Assembly (NCBI GenBank): GCA_022113835.1
Contig: JAILWY010000024.1
Location: 8,436,501-8,500,500, forward strand
DNA: 64,000 bases
Source: Atopsyche davidsoni
Taxonomy: Eukaryota > Arthropoda > Insecta > Trichoptera > Hydrobiosidae
Direction: 5' to 3'
Positions within the stretch are counted from its first letter, which is position 1. Every line of letters begins with the position of its first letter. The notes beneath the pieces were generated by a model. That model saw only the letters and a list, made by a program, of their open reading frames with translations, was not told the DNA's origin and searched no databases. Below are positions 33,131 through 44,193 of this stretch, one piece after another. The translations under genes and the position numbers were made by a program.

Positions 33131-33612
33131 TAATAAACCCGTAATGGGTAATAAACACGCACTTGATTGATGTTCAATCCAAAAAATAGACATCAAGTAT
33201 TTTACTCAAAAATATTAAAATGGAATTCCACCAAGTACTCTCAAAAATCAAAAATATTGAATTTCTTAAAGCATTTTATTAAGATATCTCTAGAAGCATG
33301 GGAATTTTGATTGCTGTATCGAATTCTGATACTAGTAATGGGCTATTATTTTGCTGTATTAAAAAATAAAAAAACCTCACATTTTTAAAAGTTTCACCTG
33401 ACATTGTTGGCAGTGACATAGTAAATGAAAACATGATACAATGGTGTTCATCTCGTGGTACAGTGCCGCAAAGAGTTGCAATTCTTAAGAGTCAGGCTTC
33501 ACTCATGGCTTCACTCACTTCAATCAAATGTTGTATACGTTGACTGCTTTCGGTTTATATGTTGTAGTTTTCATCAATGAGTATAAATTTATTTTGTTTG
33601 GTGTTATTCCAG

Positions 33613-33728
33613 GTTTCTTCCTTGTGACTTTGGTTGCCTTTGTGCACTCTGCTGCTACCAATATGGAAAATGAAAATGTCACTAAGCTGGCTGAGAGCAT
33701 CAGCAAATTTTCTGCTCAGTTTTACAAG
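33613..33728 (+). CDS. Serpin gene 2, constant exon A (signal peptide and helix A)
   Basis: The acceptor is gtgttattccag and the donor AAG/GTATGT. It encodes GFFLVTLVAFVHSAA (the end of a signal peptide), then NENVTKLAESISKFSAQFYK, the start of serpin helix A. The codon at the start is split (one base from an upstream exon), so the initiator Met is expected in an unseen 5' exon. An in-frame Met at 33528 exists if the AG is not used. Secreted insect serpins start in this way. Confidence 0.75.
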
Positions 33729-33829
33729 GTATGTAATTAATCTAACCATATCTTACCTAACCTTATAACATAGGCATAATGTAACCCGTTTTTTGTCATA
33801 TTTACCGATAGAGTCAAAACTCAGTTGGT

Positions 33830-33905
33830 CGGCTCAGTAGTAAAGATTGTCCATTCAGGTCAAAGTACACCGGTTCAATCCCTGTCATTGTTGGTGAGTT
33901 TGAAA
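33830..33905 (+). repeat. tRNA-like SINE remnant in intron
   Basis: GTTGGTCGGCTCAGTAGTAA (A-box-like) is followed by CACCGGTTCAATCCCTGTC (B-box-like). It lies in the first visible intron of serpin gene 2. Confidence 0.45.
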
Positions 33906-34031
33906 CTCACGTAATCGGGCTCAAGCTTGTTTTGGTGTGGTCGGAGATAATTTTATGTGGTATTATACATATCAGTTCAATTTATTTTAGTGACTAATAG
34001 TTGTGTACATTGGATCTGTTTCCTTGTGTAG

Positions 34032-34175
34032 GAGACTGCAGCCTTTATCCCCGGCAAGAACCTGGTCATGTCCCCGATGTCAGCCGAGATCGTGCTGGCC
34101 CTCCTATCGCTTGGGGCCAAAGGCGAGACTCTCAAGCAGATGAACACTGCTCTCTATCTCACCGACTCTGAATTC
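34032..34175 (+). CDS. Serpin gene 2, constant exon B
   Basis: The acceptor is tccttgtgtag and the donor TTC/GTAAGT; 48 codons in phase 0. It reads ETAAFIPGKNLVMSPMSAEI, then VLALLSLGAKGETLKQM and LYLTDSEF. N-[LV]-x-x-S-P-x-S and the L-x-x-L-G-A-x-G-x-T motif are the classical strand s6B/helix B region of serpins. Confidence 0.92.
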
Positions 34176-34966
34176 GTAAGTGTATAATTATAATTATAAA
34201 GAGTAACTTTGTATTTTTGTCTTCACTTTTGAGTTTATTGAAATTATTTGCATAACTAGTTTCGACCCAATGACCGGGTCATCATCAGGTGCAGGACTAA
34301 ACTATAAGCCAAATGTAAATGAAGATTATTTATAATAACCAAAAGATAAATACGTTTTCAAGTATTCACATTTGTTTATTGTATTACAGAAGCACTTGCT
34401 AGTAAGCACACATCCAATGCGACTGGTAAAAAAATTACTGCCAAATAAATAATTTTTGAAATAAACAATCAACACTAATTGGATAAAATCACAGAATATT
34501 AATTTTATAATGGAAAAAAAGTTTTATCCGCTTGTTTTAATTAAATTCATCAAATTGATTGTTGAACACAAAATAATTTACCATTTTATTTACCCTGAAA
34601 TGATCATAATCAATTAACCATTTTTTTCAATATTTTAACAGTAAAAATTTAAGTAGCAATATCCGTTTCAATTCGATTTTCAGTTTCAACTCAATGAAAA
34701 CTTCAATTCAATTAAGGTGGGTTTAATGTCAGATATTTCAGTGTGAAGTCGCCTCATTGTGACTATAAGGTCTTTGCATTCGAGTCCGGGTGAAGCAATA
34801 AGTTTTTTTTAATTCTGTTAAAATTATAGATTGTCTTTAGGATTAATAGGAAAGAAAACTCGATGTCTTGCGTCTTATATGCAACAAGGCCTGAGACGTA
34901 CTCAGCTGAACACATCTGTAGTTGAAAATGCAATTTTATTTCATGAATTGTATATTCGTTATTTAG
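34176..34966. other. Serpin gene 2 intron
   Basis: AT-rich. A tRNA-like remnant with GCATTCGAGTCCGGGTGAAG is near 34776-34795. No other feature is seen. Confidence 0.5.
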
Positions 34967-35176
34967 ACCAAGTCTGCATTCAAGCCTGCAATCAAGAAGC
35001 TGAACGAAACCCAAGGAGTGACCCTCAACATCGCCAATAAGGTATTCATCCCGGAAGGACCCACATATACGCCGACTAAGATCTTCAAGGATGATGCCGA
35101 GAGCGTGTTCCAGTCCGAAATAGAGAATGTCAACTTTGGAAATAATGTTCAAGCCGCAATAACCATCAATTCATGG
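34967..35176 (+). CDS. Serpin gene 2, constant exon C
   Basis: The acceptor is tcgttatttag and the donor TGG/GTAAGT; exactly 70 codons in phase 0. It reads TKSAFKPAIKKLNETQGVTL, then NIANKVFIPEG, KIFKDDAESVFQSEIENVNF and ITINSW. L-N-x-A-N-x-[IV]-[FY] and the V-x-N-V-[DN]-F / I-N-x-W motifs mark serpin strand s2A to helix F. A minus-strand ORF across it is a shadow. Confidence 0.94.
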
Positions 35177-35229
35177 GTAAGTTTATATTTTTGCATAGCA
35201 TGTATTGAGTTGACTACTTCATGCTAGAG

Positions 35230-35778
35230 CATGGGTGGCCAACTTTTTTCAGCAGCCGGGCCAGATTAAGGAAATGAGATTTCCTACCGGGCCGTACAAC
35301 AAAATTTCATTTAATATACAAAGCAAGCAAGAAATATAGTGTTTTTGAAGAAGAAACAACAAAAATGTTAATTAAACATATTAATTGGATTAGAGTTAGG
35401 CACTACAAAAATATATAATAAAAAATAAACAAAATATAATAAATTTTAGTGAGACGTCTGTTTTTTTTTCTCAGAAATAAGGGCATCAATGTTGATAACG
35501 ATTGATATTGTTGCTACACGCAAACAGTTTTCCAAATGCTTATCAGTAATTCGTTTTCTCATATGAGATTTAATATGCTTCATTCGAGTAAAAAGCTGTT
35601 CACACGAGTAAGTTTTTCCAAATAGCGAAATCATGGATAGAGCATGTTTGTATAATGCAGAATATTTCTCCTTGTCCAAATATGTTTTGTAAAACATATG
35701 CATATACCTATAATTATTTTTCATATGCCCCGCAGGCCAAAAGTAATCCTCCGCGGGCCGCGGCTTGTATCATAAAGA
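35230..35778 (-). mobile_element. hAT transposon remnant
   Basis: The minus-strand ORF 35446-35724 encodes YSALYKHALSMISLFGKTYS, then CEQLFTRMKHIKSHMRKR and HLENCLRVAT. This is the hAT C-terminal dimerisation region of the ZBED/GTF2I-repeat-like family. It is flanked by ATGCTAGAG at 35221-35229 and 35778-35786, consistent with an 8-bp hAT target duplication. The left end starts CATGGGTGGCCAAC; the right terminal repeat is eroded. The transposase N-terminus is missing. Confidence 0.75.
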
Positions 35779-36155
35779 TGCTAGAGTCATGTATCATAAA
35801 GAAAGAGCCACACCTACGAGTAGTTATAATAATAAATTATCATACTTTGAGATTCATATAAAAATACTAAGTAGTGCAAATGCCCTATATCATCAATAAG
35901 TAAGAGGTTTAAATATGTACAAACACGCTTGTGTCAGTCTTAAGAATATGCAATTTGCTTTTGAGTCACATATACAACATTTGTAGAGATTTGGATTCAA
36001 ATAATTTTCAATTGATTTCGGTCAGAGACTTCGATTGCAGCTAAGCTCTTAATTTCTCTCTCTCAATCTGATTTCACATGTGTCAAAAAATTTGTCTTAT
36101 GGCCTTTGCTATAAAACACACCTATGTGTGTAACATTTTAAATACTTTTCATCAG

Positions 36156-36395
36156 GTGGAGGATAAGACCAACAGTAAGATCAGGGATCTAGTGCAACCG
36201 TCATCCCTGAGTGACCATATCCGCCTGGTGCTCGTGAACGCCATCTACTTCAAGGGCCTCTGGGATCAGAAGTTCAAAAAGGAAGCCACCCGCAAGCGAG
36301 ACTTCTTCCTCAACGCCAAGGACAAGATAGAGGTGGACATGATGCACCAAAATAAAGTGTTCCCTTATGCTGAGATCAAAGAATGGGATGCCAAG
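36156..36395 (+). CDS. Serpin gene 2, constant exon D
   Basis: The acceptor is acttttcatcag and the donor AAG/GTAGCG; 80 codons in phase 0. It reads VEDKTNSKIRDLVQPSSL, then LVLVNAIYFKGLWDQKF, ATRKRDFF, VDMMHQNKVF and EWDAK. V-x-x-x-T-[NS]-x-K-I and L-V-L-V-N-A-I-Y-F-K-G are diagnostic serpin shutter/strand s3A motifs. Confidence 0.95.
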
Positions 36396-38912
36396 GTAGC
36401 GTAAATACTATTTACTCAATCGTAAAAGGAGACAGGTAAAACTATTATAAAAGTTTCAGAACTTAATTATCAAACAAAATAACATTAGTTTCATGGGTGC
36501 TAAAATGTGTCAATTTTTTTAATAATTCCGATATTGGTGCCATCATTTGTTGTTGGTTTATGCTCTCACAAAATTGCTTATTTTTTTCTAGAGCTTTCAT
36601 CTTCCATATTGCAGTTTGAAGCGATTGCAGAGGTAGCTTCAAACATTCTTGTTTTATGAGTTAGATATTTTCTAGGTTATTTTTTTTTATTTGCCAACGA
36701 TTATAAAATTCCATTGAACTTACACTGAATTAAATTATTTTAAAAACACGGAATCATAAAATTTCTGAAGTGATATAATTATTAAATTACTTGAAGTAAA
36801 TACACATAAAAACTACCTTTAACCGTAAAAATATTTGTTCTTTTGTGACGTTTCCACCCGTCTACCATAGTCTAATAATTTAAACGCTTAGTAAAATACG
36901 AGTATATCTGTGGAAAGTGCTTTCCTAACCAAATTCAAGAAATAAAAATGAACAGGGAGTCTGTAAGGCCGTCTCTAAACACAAACTCGAGCGCCAGCTG
37001 AAAGGAAATTTTAACTTTGGCTCTCCTGCAACGCTGAAAAACGGAAAAAATATAACCTTAAACCTAATATTTAAGATCTGTCCCAAATTTCATAATTTCA
37101 ATTCGCGTAGACCTCCACCAACTTATCCACCATAGTCGACTCCACATTGATTGCACTCGGTAATCAATACCACCCCTATAGAACATCTACATTAAAAGCC
37201 GCTAAGAATAGAGTTAACGATACAAATTTTTCGCCTCTCAGACTCCACCAAAAAATACTCGAAGTTAAGCCGAGTTTTGACTAAAGAAGATTCCTTAGTC
37301 CGAAGGTTTAATGTGATTCGAAAACGATTTTACTCTTTAAATTCAAGACAAATTTAAATGTAGAGTAACCGTCGTGAACCGCAAAGTCAGGAACTTGTGT
37401 ATTTTTATGTGAATATTTCTCGTGCAATTTTCAGGAATGGTTTTTTGTGTTTTCAGGAACTGATGAGGTTATTATATTTATCTCGTACTGAATTTCTGGA
37501 TCAAATTTTAGTGACTGAAACTGGTGTGCTGATGATTTTATCCCTCGGTGATTTTAAAGCTGTTTAATCCCCCTGTGTCCTTTGATTTAATTTGAATGAA
37601 TTTAATGTGCTGTTCTTGCTTTTCGGCTCACGACCATTACGGAAAAATATACGCCCAAATATTAATTTTCATGCGAGATATGTTTGACACGAGCAGTTCA
37701 CGTTTCTCAACCTAAGTTCATATCCTCTGCTAACCATGTAGAGACTAACGGCAACCATTAAAAACGGATCTCACGCTAATTTTAAAGCTGATACTTATAG
37801 ATATCAATCATCACACCGTCGAAATGGCCTCCGCTGAGCCAATAACGGAAATCGCCAGAAGACCATAAAATTAGGTTGACTAGCTCAAATCATGTTACGT
37901 TTTAATTTTGAGATCAGAATCTTCATGCAATCATGCTATTTCAAATTTATCCAGGAATCTATAGAGTACTAAATATACCTTCAAATTAAAATTATGCAGT
38001 TTATCTCCTTCTGAAAAATAGCACATTAGGAATAGGTTATAGTTCGTCGCAAATTCCCCGGATACTTGCTGCATTGAGCCTTACGGCAGAATCTAATTAA
38101 AAGAACATAATAATAATGTAACTCAGGCGAATTTTCTGAAAAGAAAAGATTTCACACCAAGCAAATACCTTTGTGGTCGGCCTAACTTAAAATATATATC
38201 TTTGGGCAAAAATCGAAGACGAGCCAAAACACGTGCAAGAAAACCGGCTGTCAACAATTAACTGAACATTCGAAATGGTCGGAATTTTCAGTATAAATGA
38301 GAAACATGAGTACCAACATGACGCCACAAAAATCGTTAATTGAATATACGTAACCCGCGAAAATTCAAAATTCGCGATACCTTTTGAACAGACTTCTTAT
38401 TTCTCAACTAATTATCCCGCCGGCAGCGCACTGATATTTTAATTATTTTACTATTGACCATCGCTCGGCCTTACCAATGCTTTTTAAAAACCATTGACTC
38501 GTGCTCGCATTTGAAAAACCCGGCTTAGCAAAATGCACTTAGTTTGATTGGCTTCCGAGCTCGACTCACTAATTAGTTGCTTCGCCTGGCCTCGCGCCCC
38601 CACCAGACCACCCCGGCACTGTACACTGCACAATAGGTGCACTGTACTATAGGTGCACTGTACAGTAGGTGCACTGCACAATAGGTGCACTGTACTATAG
38701 GTGCACTGTACAGTAGGTGCACTGCACAATAGGTGTACTGTACAATAAGTACGGCGCGCGGCAGTGTAGTTAAATATCTTTTTAAGAGTTCATTTTTCGT
38801 GTAATGGGATCTTTGATAGCGTCACACTTTTAATGGATATTTTATTTAATCAATAGATAATGTTTCACAAATCTATAATTTCAGTTACTAATAAGGTTGA
38901 TTTTGTGTTTAG
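36396..38912. other. Large serpin gene 2 intron
   Basis: 2.5 kb. From about 36950 to 38760 it is less AT-rich than its surroundings and has no coding signal, which suggests an inserted element. It ends with a 16-bp minisatellite (38624-38751). The translated frames through the minisatellite are artefacts. Confidence 0.5.
38624..38751. repeat. 16-bp minisatellite with 48-bp higher-order period
   Basis: Eight contiguous 16-bp units of the type CACTGYACWRTAGGTG. Variants recur in the order GCAC-AA, GTAC-TA, GTAC-AG, so three units make a 48-bp repeat, present about 2.3 times; the eighth unit is degenerate. The unit contains GTGCAC and partly self-complementary GTAC cores. Confidence 0.93.
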
Positions 38913-39122
38913 ATCATTGAGCTGCCATACGAAAAGAAGGAAATGTCCATGATCATCATCCTGCCTAATCAAGTGGAGGGTCTGTCTGCTCTGGAGGAGA
39001 AGCTCGCTGGAGGAGCCAACCTGAACGATGCCCTTAATCGTTTGGGCAAGATTAACGTGGAGCTGGCTCTGCCCATGTTCACGATTATGACTGAGCTCAA
39101 CCTCACTCAAATACTTCCCAAG
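38913..39122 (+). CDS. Serpin gene 2, constant exon E
   Basis: The acceptor is ttttgtgtttag and the donor AAG/GTAATT; 70 codons in phase 0. It reads IIELPYEKKEMSMIIILPNQ, then VEGLSALEEKL, INVELALPMFTIMTELNLTQ and ILPK. I-x-E-L-P-Y and S-M-[IV]-I-[IV]-L-P-N are standard serpin strands s2B-s3B. The usual P-K-F at the helix I approach is P-M-F here. Confidence 0.95.
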
Positions 39123-39594
39123 GTAATTCCGCCACTTTTACATAATGTCTACACTTTTCAACGGACATTTGAAAGGTATGTTTGTATGTTTTGGCAACCG
39201 TTGTCACGAGTTGATTCGGTTTCACGGGTGTTTTGCTGCTCGGTGTGTATATTACTTCGATGTTTCAGTCACCGTGCTCGGGCGCTCCCTGGAAATGGTC
39301 CAAAACGTCAGAGCAGTATAGTACAAGCAGCAAAATACCAAAGTATATTTGAAAAATCAGTGAAAGTTTGGTTGTGATGGAATACTAATATAATATTTAG
39401 GTATTACTAATGAAAAATGAAAATAAACATTTTTTGTTTTGTTTTGTGACTCTGTTGGCAAAACTAGCCACACAAAACAAAATAAAAAAATGTGGGAAAA
39501 CTAAAAATATTTTCTTTCTTTAAATGAAAAATACAAAACAATTTCAGAGTACTTTCTGCCAAAAAAATATTGAATATATTAATATTGTTTCCAC

Positions 39595-40706
39595 CAGGGG
39601 TGAGCAACCTTTTTAATCAACGGGCCAATTTTAATTTTAATTTTTACGCACATAAAGTAACACTTATTTATAATTTACAAAACTTTATTTATAATAAACA
39701 TAAGAATAAAAAAATATAAAATTTTAAAAAAAGTAAAGATTTTATATACAAATTGCAATGCAAAATAAAAACAAACAAGAAAAGAACAGAAATTTGGCAC
39801 TGTTTTTTCGATACAAGCTGATCAATATCAACCGGAATTGATGAGGTAGCAGCTTTCTAGTCGTGCATCACTCAGTCTTGATCGGTGGTCATTTTTTATC
39901 AATTTCATGGTTGAAAACAATTGTTCGCAAACATACGTACTTCCGAACAGAGACATCATTTGCTTTGCATTTTTCGTCAAAAGCGGAAATTTCTCGGGGC
40001 TCACATAAAATTTTCGATGTTTACTGAAAATTTTTTTTTTTTTTAAATCGCTATTATTCTGCATGTCGATCATTTCCATTTGAAAGTCTTCGGAAACTGT
40101 ATTCACATATATATTAAATGGCGAGGAAAACATTTTCATGGAAACCGCTGTCTTCTCAGCTTTGAACATTTGGAATCGTAAATGAAATTCGTTGATTAAA
40201 ATGTTGTGCGTATTTTTGAGAAGTAGTAACGTTTTCTTTTTCTAAATGTGGAAAGTGAGACGTGAGAGTGTGAGAGTTGCGCTCAAAGTCCTGAATTTTA
40301 TCATACAAATTGTGAATAAACTGTCCTTTGCCTTGAAGTTCCACATTAAGATCGTTGAGATGCTGAGTCATGTCGATAAGAAACCCAAAATCGCACATCC
40401 ATTATTTATTACCAAAATGAGTAATGGCATATCCCTTCATATCCAAGAATAATTGTATTTCGCTTTTTAAGTTGTATACTCTTTTTAGCATTGCACCTCT
40501 GCTAAGCCAACGTACTTCGGTATTAAAAACCACGTCGCCATATTCAGTTTCATATTTTGTTTCAGTTTTGTGTGTACTAACATTTTATTGTAACTAATTT
40601 TATAACAATATATTGATGGGAGAAAGTCGGTAAAATAAATTCAATTTTAAAAATGCTTGGCGGGCCGCATAAACATATTTAACGAGCCGCGTGTTGCTCA
40701 TCCCTG
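39595..40706 (-). mobile_element. hAT transposon remnant with target-site duplication
   Basis: The terminal inverted repeats are CAGGGGTGAGCAACC at the left and ...TGTTGCTCATCCCTG at the right. They are flanked by 8-bp direct repeats GTTTCCAC (39587-39594) and GTTTACAC (40707-40714), one mismatch. Minus-strand frames encode MMSLFGSTYVCEQLFSTMKL at 39828-40169 and a transposase middle part at 40156-40398, in different frames. It is internally deleted and frame-shifted, of the same family as 35230-35778. It sits in the intron just before the hinge exon. Confidence 0.88.
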
Positions 40707-40790
40707 GTTTACACTAATTGAACTACTGAGAACAATATTCTCTCATGGTGCGATGAAGACCACGATACAAATTAGAAATTTATCTTTTAG

Positions 40791-40935
40791 CTTGGATTCA
40801 GTCGCATCTTCACACATGGAGATGCTGAATTCGGTGGTATCCTCGAAAGCGACGAGCCCTTGCACGTGTCTAATGCTATCCAGATGGCCTTCATCAACGT
40901 GGATGAGAATGGAACCGAAGCAGGAGCTGCTACTA
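40791..40935 (+). CDS. Serpin gene 2, constant exon F (breach and hinge)
   Basis: The acceptor is atttatcttttag and the donor ACTA/GTAAGT; 48 codons plus one base. It reads LGFSRIFTHGDAEFGGIL, then LHVSNAIQMAFINVDENG and TEAGAAT. N-V-D-E-N-G-T-E-A-G-A-A-T is the RCL hinge (P15 Gly, P14 Thr, small residues P12-P9), typical of inhibitory serpins. The final single base A sets the phase that every cassette in the window matches, which ties the cassettes to this gene type. Confidence 0.95.
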
Positions 40936-41060
40936 GTAAGTCTTAGGTGGATTGCTTTCTTCTTTCTGTCGCTCATTACGTGAGATAAGAGTGACCATTA
41001 CTTGACAAACTGAACCACGACATTAGATGAAAAGTATAGAGTCAGAGGTTGCTCATCGTC

Positions 41061-41740
41061 TTAACACACTTTAGGCGGGTAACGTAGTATTACGTTTTTT
41101 TTTTATTGTTGCTGTAATGCGGGTCACGTAGTACTACGTTTTTATTGGTTTGACGCGAAAGGCGGGATAAGTAGTACTACGTTTCATGTTGGCTCCATGC
41201 AAAAGCTGGAACACATGCTAATATGTTTTTTTCAACGATTCCTGGAAACAAAATAGAAATCCTCATAATGGTTTTTTTTTGTTGTCTAAAATGCTTTCGC
41301 CGTTGATGTTAGTTGGTTGTTGATACAGATGTTTATCAAAAGGCTGGCGAAATGTTTGCGTATTCGTTTATTTAGATGAATTAGACAAGACAGAATTATA
41401 CGTGGTTACTTATACTGATTATACTGGTCAGTATAAGTTATAGTTATAGTTTAAGATTATACCGGTTATACTGATTGTCCTTCCGAGAATTTGGAAGTAG
41501 ACATAGAGGAACCGGGACCATCATCTACTCATATTTCATGCAGAAAAAATTCACCACGAGATTCACCAGGACGATTGAATTAGAAATAGAAAGAATAAAT
41601 TAGAAAGAATTATGAGAGACGGCAAAAAAAAATACCCCCAAAAACAGTGTCGTGTTTGTGCCGCTCATAAATTACGCAAAGACATGTGTTATATGTGTGA
41701 GTTTTGCCTTGTGCCCCTTCATAGGGGAAAGTGTTTTTAA
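41061..41740 (+). mobile_element. piggyBac-like transposon remnant
   Basis: TTAA followed by CACACTTTAGGCGGG (41061-41079) matches the end of the element at 61949. At 41605-41740 the frame reads QCRVCAAHKLRKDMCYMCEF, then CLVPLHRGKCF and stop. This is the C-terminal Cys-rich finger of piggyBac-type transposases. The catalytic part is deleted, and a dispersed repeat (AAAAGGCTGGCGAAATGTTT) occupies the middle. No right end was found. Confidence 0.7.
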
Positions 41741-43647
41741 GACTATCATACAAAAAAACGTTATTAAAAATATATAAACTAATTATTTAAAGTGTAATTT
41801 AAAAGTATTGAGCTAGTATAATGATTTATAAATAGTTTTAAGCATAATAAGTCATAAAATATATATAAATATTGTGTATAAAAGTGGTAAACATTTATTT
41901 TCGTTCCATCACATCAATCAAACGACAAAGCAATATACGGTAAGAATTTGTTTAAAATTTTGTGTAAAAATATTTAGTAGTTTTTGAGATATGTTTATCT
42001 TCATACGAGAGTAATTTTTCGCGCGAATTAAATATCGTTTCCGGAATAACTCCAAAAAAATGGTATTTTCATATTTCACTATTAAGTCGCTGGATGATAA
42101 ATCATAAGATTTTTTTGACAACAGTACTCACATAAAAACATAACCTTTTTGCTCCATTTGTATGAAGTTTGGGCAAATCTACTGGCTCTGAAGGTTGCAT
42201 TTATAACAATGAGTGTATTTGCTAAGAATAATATTTATTTTATTAGTTATTGGAAAATAAAACTTCAGAGTTAGGCTTCTTCTGATTACAATAAAATAAC
42301 AATTATTAGATTCGATTAATGAATACTTCATTAGGTCTAATATAGACCCAAACAGAGCAAAGACCGTTTATCCCAGAAAGAAAACATTAAGCTTTCTTTG
42401 AGTCAACCGGAACGAGTTGTTTACACAAGTAATTAAAGCTCTTTGGGAAATATACCGTTCTCGTCTATCCAGAGAATATAACAATCAATATGAAGTTAAA
42501 TTGATAATTTCAAATAACTATCAGTTTTTCATATTCTTAGAATAAAATATTATAGAGGAAATAGAAGAAATATTATAGAAGGATAACTGCTGCTACATCT
42601 CAAGCCACTACTTTAGATAATTACCCCATTAATATAAAAACATTTGCTCACAAAAATTTGCAATTATATGGAATCCTCCACTTGTCAGGTACATTAAAAT
42701 CACATTAGCCCTTATCACCTGACAATCACTCTCTCTCTTTCTAACAACCTCTCCCTCTAACAATTGTTTACCCAATTACTTATTATTATACTAAATCTCA
42801 CTCTGTTTGATAATGCCAACGCGAAAGGTTGTCGACACCGGTCACAAATAAAATCGAACATGTGGAAAATCACTCAAGTATTTTATAAAAAAAAATCAAA
42901 AATAATTGACACAAAAACAATATTTAATATTAAATTAGGGTGTCGAAAGTATTATCAGATTAGATATTTTGTATACCTTCACTTTAAAAGTTGGCATTCA
43001 TATCATCATTTCTGTATCATCACATCCCAATTGTAAGTACTTATTGAATGATTTTTTCTTTTATTAATTTTTGTAACTTTGCCTTTAATTGTAATGTGTA
43101 ATTAATTGTAATGGCCTTTTATACAGTAATATTTGAATAACGTCGGTTGTATTTTTGTACTTGTACATTCTGCAATAACATAGCAAATGCTTGGTGATTT
43201 CAATGTGCCACTTAAATAGGTAGAGATCAAATATTTATTAGTATGTAAAGATCTAAATGATTTTATAAAAATAATTTCAGAACACATAAAAACGTATAAC
43301 AAAATATTTATTTTGGTAAAATAATTAGAAACAAATCTTTTTTTTAAGATATATAATGTTTTATTAGTTGTATACTTGTCTTCGAAGAAAATATTGTTTT
43401 ATATTAGTACAACTGCTCGTTCACAGAGTGCACTTCACACGCGTCGGTAATGCAGTTTCCTTGTTGAATCGTAGTTGCTTAATTGAACGATAGATGTCAC
43501 TAATTGTTTTTATTTTGATTATCAGTATTTTATATTTTTAAAAGCGTTATTTGTAAAGAGTTTTGTACATATTTGGTGTTGTACACTGTATAAAATATAC
43601 ATCAATTTATGGTTTACTTTTGATTTGCATGTTTTTTGTTTGAATAG
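41741..43647. other. Intron between hinge exon and first cassette of serpin gene 2
   Basis: No coding exon is seen. 42583-42870 repeats the element at 32640-32945. From about 42898 on, it matches 383-1138 upstream of cassette 1 of the big array. Confidence 0.6.
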
Positions 43648-43784
43648 TTATAAATATCATTGAAGCATCGAAAGAACTACCAAAAACCCAGATGATTGTG
43701 GACCATCCCTTCTACTATGCGTTGATCAATACACAACGAATGACAATGTTTGTTGGACGCGTTTTGGAGCCACAACCGGAATAA
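43648..43784 (+). CDS. Serpin gene 2 RCL cassette 1
   Basis: The acceptor is gtttgaatag. The loop is IINIIEASKELP (predicted P1/P1' Ala/Ser, elastase-like), then VDHPFYYALI and VGRVLEPQPE, then stop. It is nearly identical to the cassette at 1139 in the intron, signature and tail, but the loop half is unrecognisably different and three codons shorter. It lies 2.7 kb after the hinge exon, and the phase fits. Confidence 0.9.
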
Positions 43785-44056
43785 TGCAAATAATTATACT
43801 AAAAAGGTTTTTATTACATTAGTTTTTGCACAACATCAGTGGGTGTCGTGCAAGAATTAATGTCACATCAGTTTAATAGCTGGAGTTACCGAAGACATAA
43901 GTAAACTCAAACAGAATATTGATAATTCAGTTTAATTGTGTTTAGAAGAATATTGTTACTCAATATCAAACAAATATGCAAATATCCATAGGAAAGAGAA
44001 ACAGAACTTCTAATTCAACATAAAATATATTACTTACATTTTTTTTCATTCTACAG

Positions 44057-44193
44057 TTCTCGACGGAATGAGAGGCTCTAGTCTCTATGCATCGAAGAAG
44101 ATTGAATTTATCGCAGAAAAACTGTTCATATTTATGCTTACCAACGATGATAATGATGTTATATTTCAAGGACGTGTATCAAAACCAAAATAA
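44057..44193 (+). CDS. Serpin gene 2 RCL cassette 2
   Basis: The acceptor is ttctacag. The loop is ILDGMRGSSLYA (predicted P1/P1' Gly/Ser), then FIAEKLFIFMLT and RVSKPK, then stop. Against its twin at 1557 it has P2 Gly to Arg, Lys to Glu, Ile to Thr, and Leu in place of the conserved signature Pro. That last change might weaken folding. Confidence 0.82.

Larger units (their letters stand above)
31011..33612. other. Intergenic region before the second serpin copy
   Basis: No gene is recognised. It contains a copy of an element at 32640-32945 repeated at 42583-42870 and a SINE-like element at 32962-33130. Any 5' exon carrying the start codon of the second serpin should lie in or near here but could not be identified. 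Confidence 0.45.

Noticed and set aside
35446..35724. Host gene on the minus strand inside the serpin intron
   Set aside because: The sequence is the hAT transposase C-terminus with flanking direct repeats, so it is a mobile-element remnant.
38484..38729. Minus-strand ORF with repeated CSAPTVQCTYSTVHL
   Set aside because: It is a translation of the 16-bp minisatellite, whose 48-bp period keeps the frame open by chance.
38624..38751. CRISPR-like array
   Set aside because: The repeats are contiguous with no spacers and the DNA is eukaryotic.
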